Assembly (NCBI GenBank): GCA_964620345.1
Contig: CAZUHK010000187.1
Coordinates: forward strand, 1-5,515
Source: CAZUHK01 sp964620345
GTDB taxonomy: Bacteria; Planctomycetota; Phycisphaerae; Phycisphaerales; Zrk34
Reading direction: 5' to 3'
DNA: 5,515 nt
Each line of letters starts with the position of its first letter. Position 1 is the first letter of the stretch. Shown in pieces: positions 5,306 through 5,515 of the stretch. The notes beneath the pieces are model-generated. The model was given only the letters and a program-made list of their open reading frames with translations, was not told the origin of the DNA and searched no databases. The translations under genes were made by a program, and so were the position numbers.

Positions 5306-5449
5306 ATGCAAAAAACAGCAATCGCTGCCCTCGTGATGTTGCTGTCCTCAACATCGTATGGCGCGGAGGTAGCACAACGATGCTTATTGAAAGCGACTCT
5401 GCCAGGTTATTCACGATCGTCTATCAAAAACCAGATGCGGAAACGGTAA
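5306..5449 (+). CDS. Short ORF with an export signal, perhaps a fossil or frameshifted leader
   Basis: A 47-residue frame begins MQKTAIAALVMLLSSTSYGA, which has a lysine, a hydrophobic core and a plausible signal peptidase site near SYG/AE. It has a strong ribosome site, AAAGGAGG, four bases before the ATG. Downstream of the signal the residues look random (RSSIKNQMRKR), and the frame overlaps the next gene in a different phase. It may be the first exported part of that hydrolase split by a one-base change, the remnant of another secreted protein, or a translated leader. The ribosome site argues that it is or was translated. Confidence 0.45.
   Translation: MQKTAIAALVMLLSSTSYGAEVAQRCLLKATLPGYSRSSIKNQMRKR
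5365..5370 (+). promoter_or_regulatory. Ribosome binding site deciding the start of the second hydrolase
   Basis: GGAGGT lies nine bases before the ATG at 5380. This strong site supports an independent start there and not an exported form beginning at 5306. Confidence 0.6.
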
Positions 5450-5515
5450 TTCTGTTGCACGGCGGGCCAGGGGTGCCAATGGATTTCTCTCCGATCGCGG
5501 AGCAACTGTCCCGCA
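5380..5515 (+). CDS. Alpha/beta hydrolase, proline iminopeptidase-like (3' end beyond window)
   Basis: Only the first 45 codons are inside the window. After MLIESDSARLFTIVY comes the strand ETVILL and the oxyanion motif HGGPG (residues 27-31), then VPMDFSPIAEQLSR. HGGPG in this position is typical of prolyl iminopeptidase-like (peptidase S33) hydrolases, which carry a Ser-Asp-His triad; the nucleophile would be further right and cannot be checked. It is unlike the HGVP-type hydrolase at 1840. The ATG has a good GGAGGT site, giving a cytoplasmic protein. The frame is also open upstream to beyond 5306, where the other phase encodes a signal peptide, so a secreted ancestor with a one-base frameshift is possible. 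Confidence 0.8.
   Translation, partial: MLIESDSARLFTIVYQKPDAETVILLHGGPGVPMDFSPIAEQLSR

Noticed and set aside
5241..5336. 31-codon ORF in frame after the higA stop
   Set aside because: Too short, no ribosome site, and it overlaps the better supported signal-peptide ORF; read-through of higA is not suggested by anything else.
1..5515. tRNA, rRNA, CRISPR array, insertion sequence or recombinase gene
   Set aside because: No cloverleaf, regularly spaced short repeats, transposase or integrase motif was found on either strand.

Overview
The window looks like an accessory region of a Gram-negative bacterium, not housekeeping DNA. Signs of this are a lipoprotein signal with a lipobox, Shine-Dalgarno-led genes, two unrelated alpha/beta hydrolases, a Fic protein, a DNA alkylation repair protein, a complete higBA toxin-antitoxin pair, and genes on both strands separated by gene remnants. 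The species cannot be named from this sequence.

Layout, left to right. A class II Fic adenylyltransferase gene fills 1-1342 on the minus strand and its 3' end runs off the left edge. A 500-base stretch without an intact gene follows (1343-1839). It holds a short sequence resembling the left arm of an integron attC site and then a truncated higB (1568-1726). Next is a putative lipoprotein alpha/beta hydrolase with an Asp nucleophile (1840-2925, plus). It converges on a minus-strand unit made of a DNA alkylation repair protein (3134-3865) and a doubtful small coupled ORF (2895-3134). Another stretch without an intact gene (3866-4615) carries a promoter, hairpins, a possible methyltransferase fossil and a large nested imperfect inverted repeat with TAAC/GTTA ends (4450-4565). 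That repeat is best explained as an integron attC recombination site. The complete higB-higA operon (4616-5225) starts 50 bases later. The window ends with a short signal-peptide ORF (5306-5449) that overlaps the start of a second, HGGPG-type alpha/beta hydrolase (5380 to the edge).

The most striking structural fact is a perfect 177-base direct repeat, 1528-1704 and 4576-4752. Each copy holds the higB promoter region and the first 45 codons of higB. Only the right copy continues into a full toxin and antitoxin. Recombination between the copies would remove exactly 3048 bases, including the lipoprotein hydrolase and the alkylation repair gene, and leave one intact higBA next to fic.

Interpretation: together with the attC-like site, this suggests a mobile cassette array or small island in which higBA stabilises neighbouring cargo. 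No integrase, transposase or other recombinase gene is present in the window, so the mobility mechanism is inferred from the sites alone.
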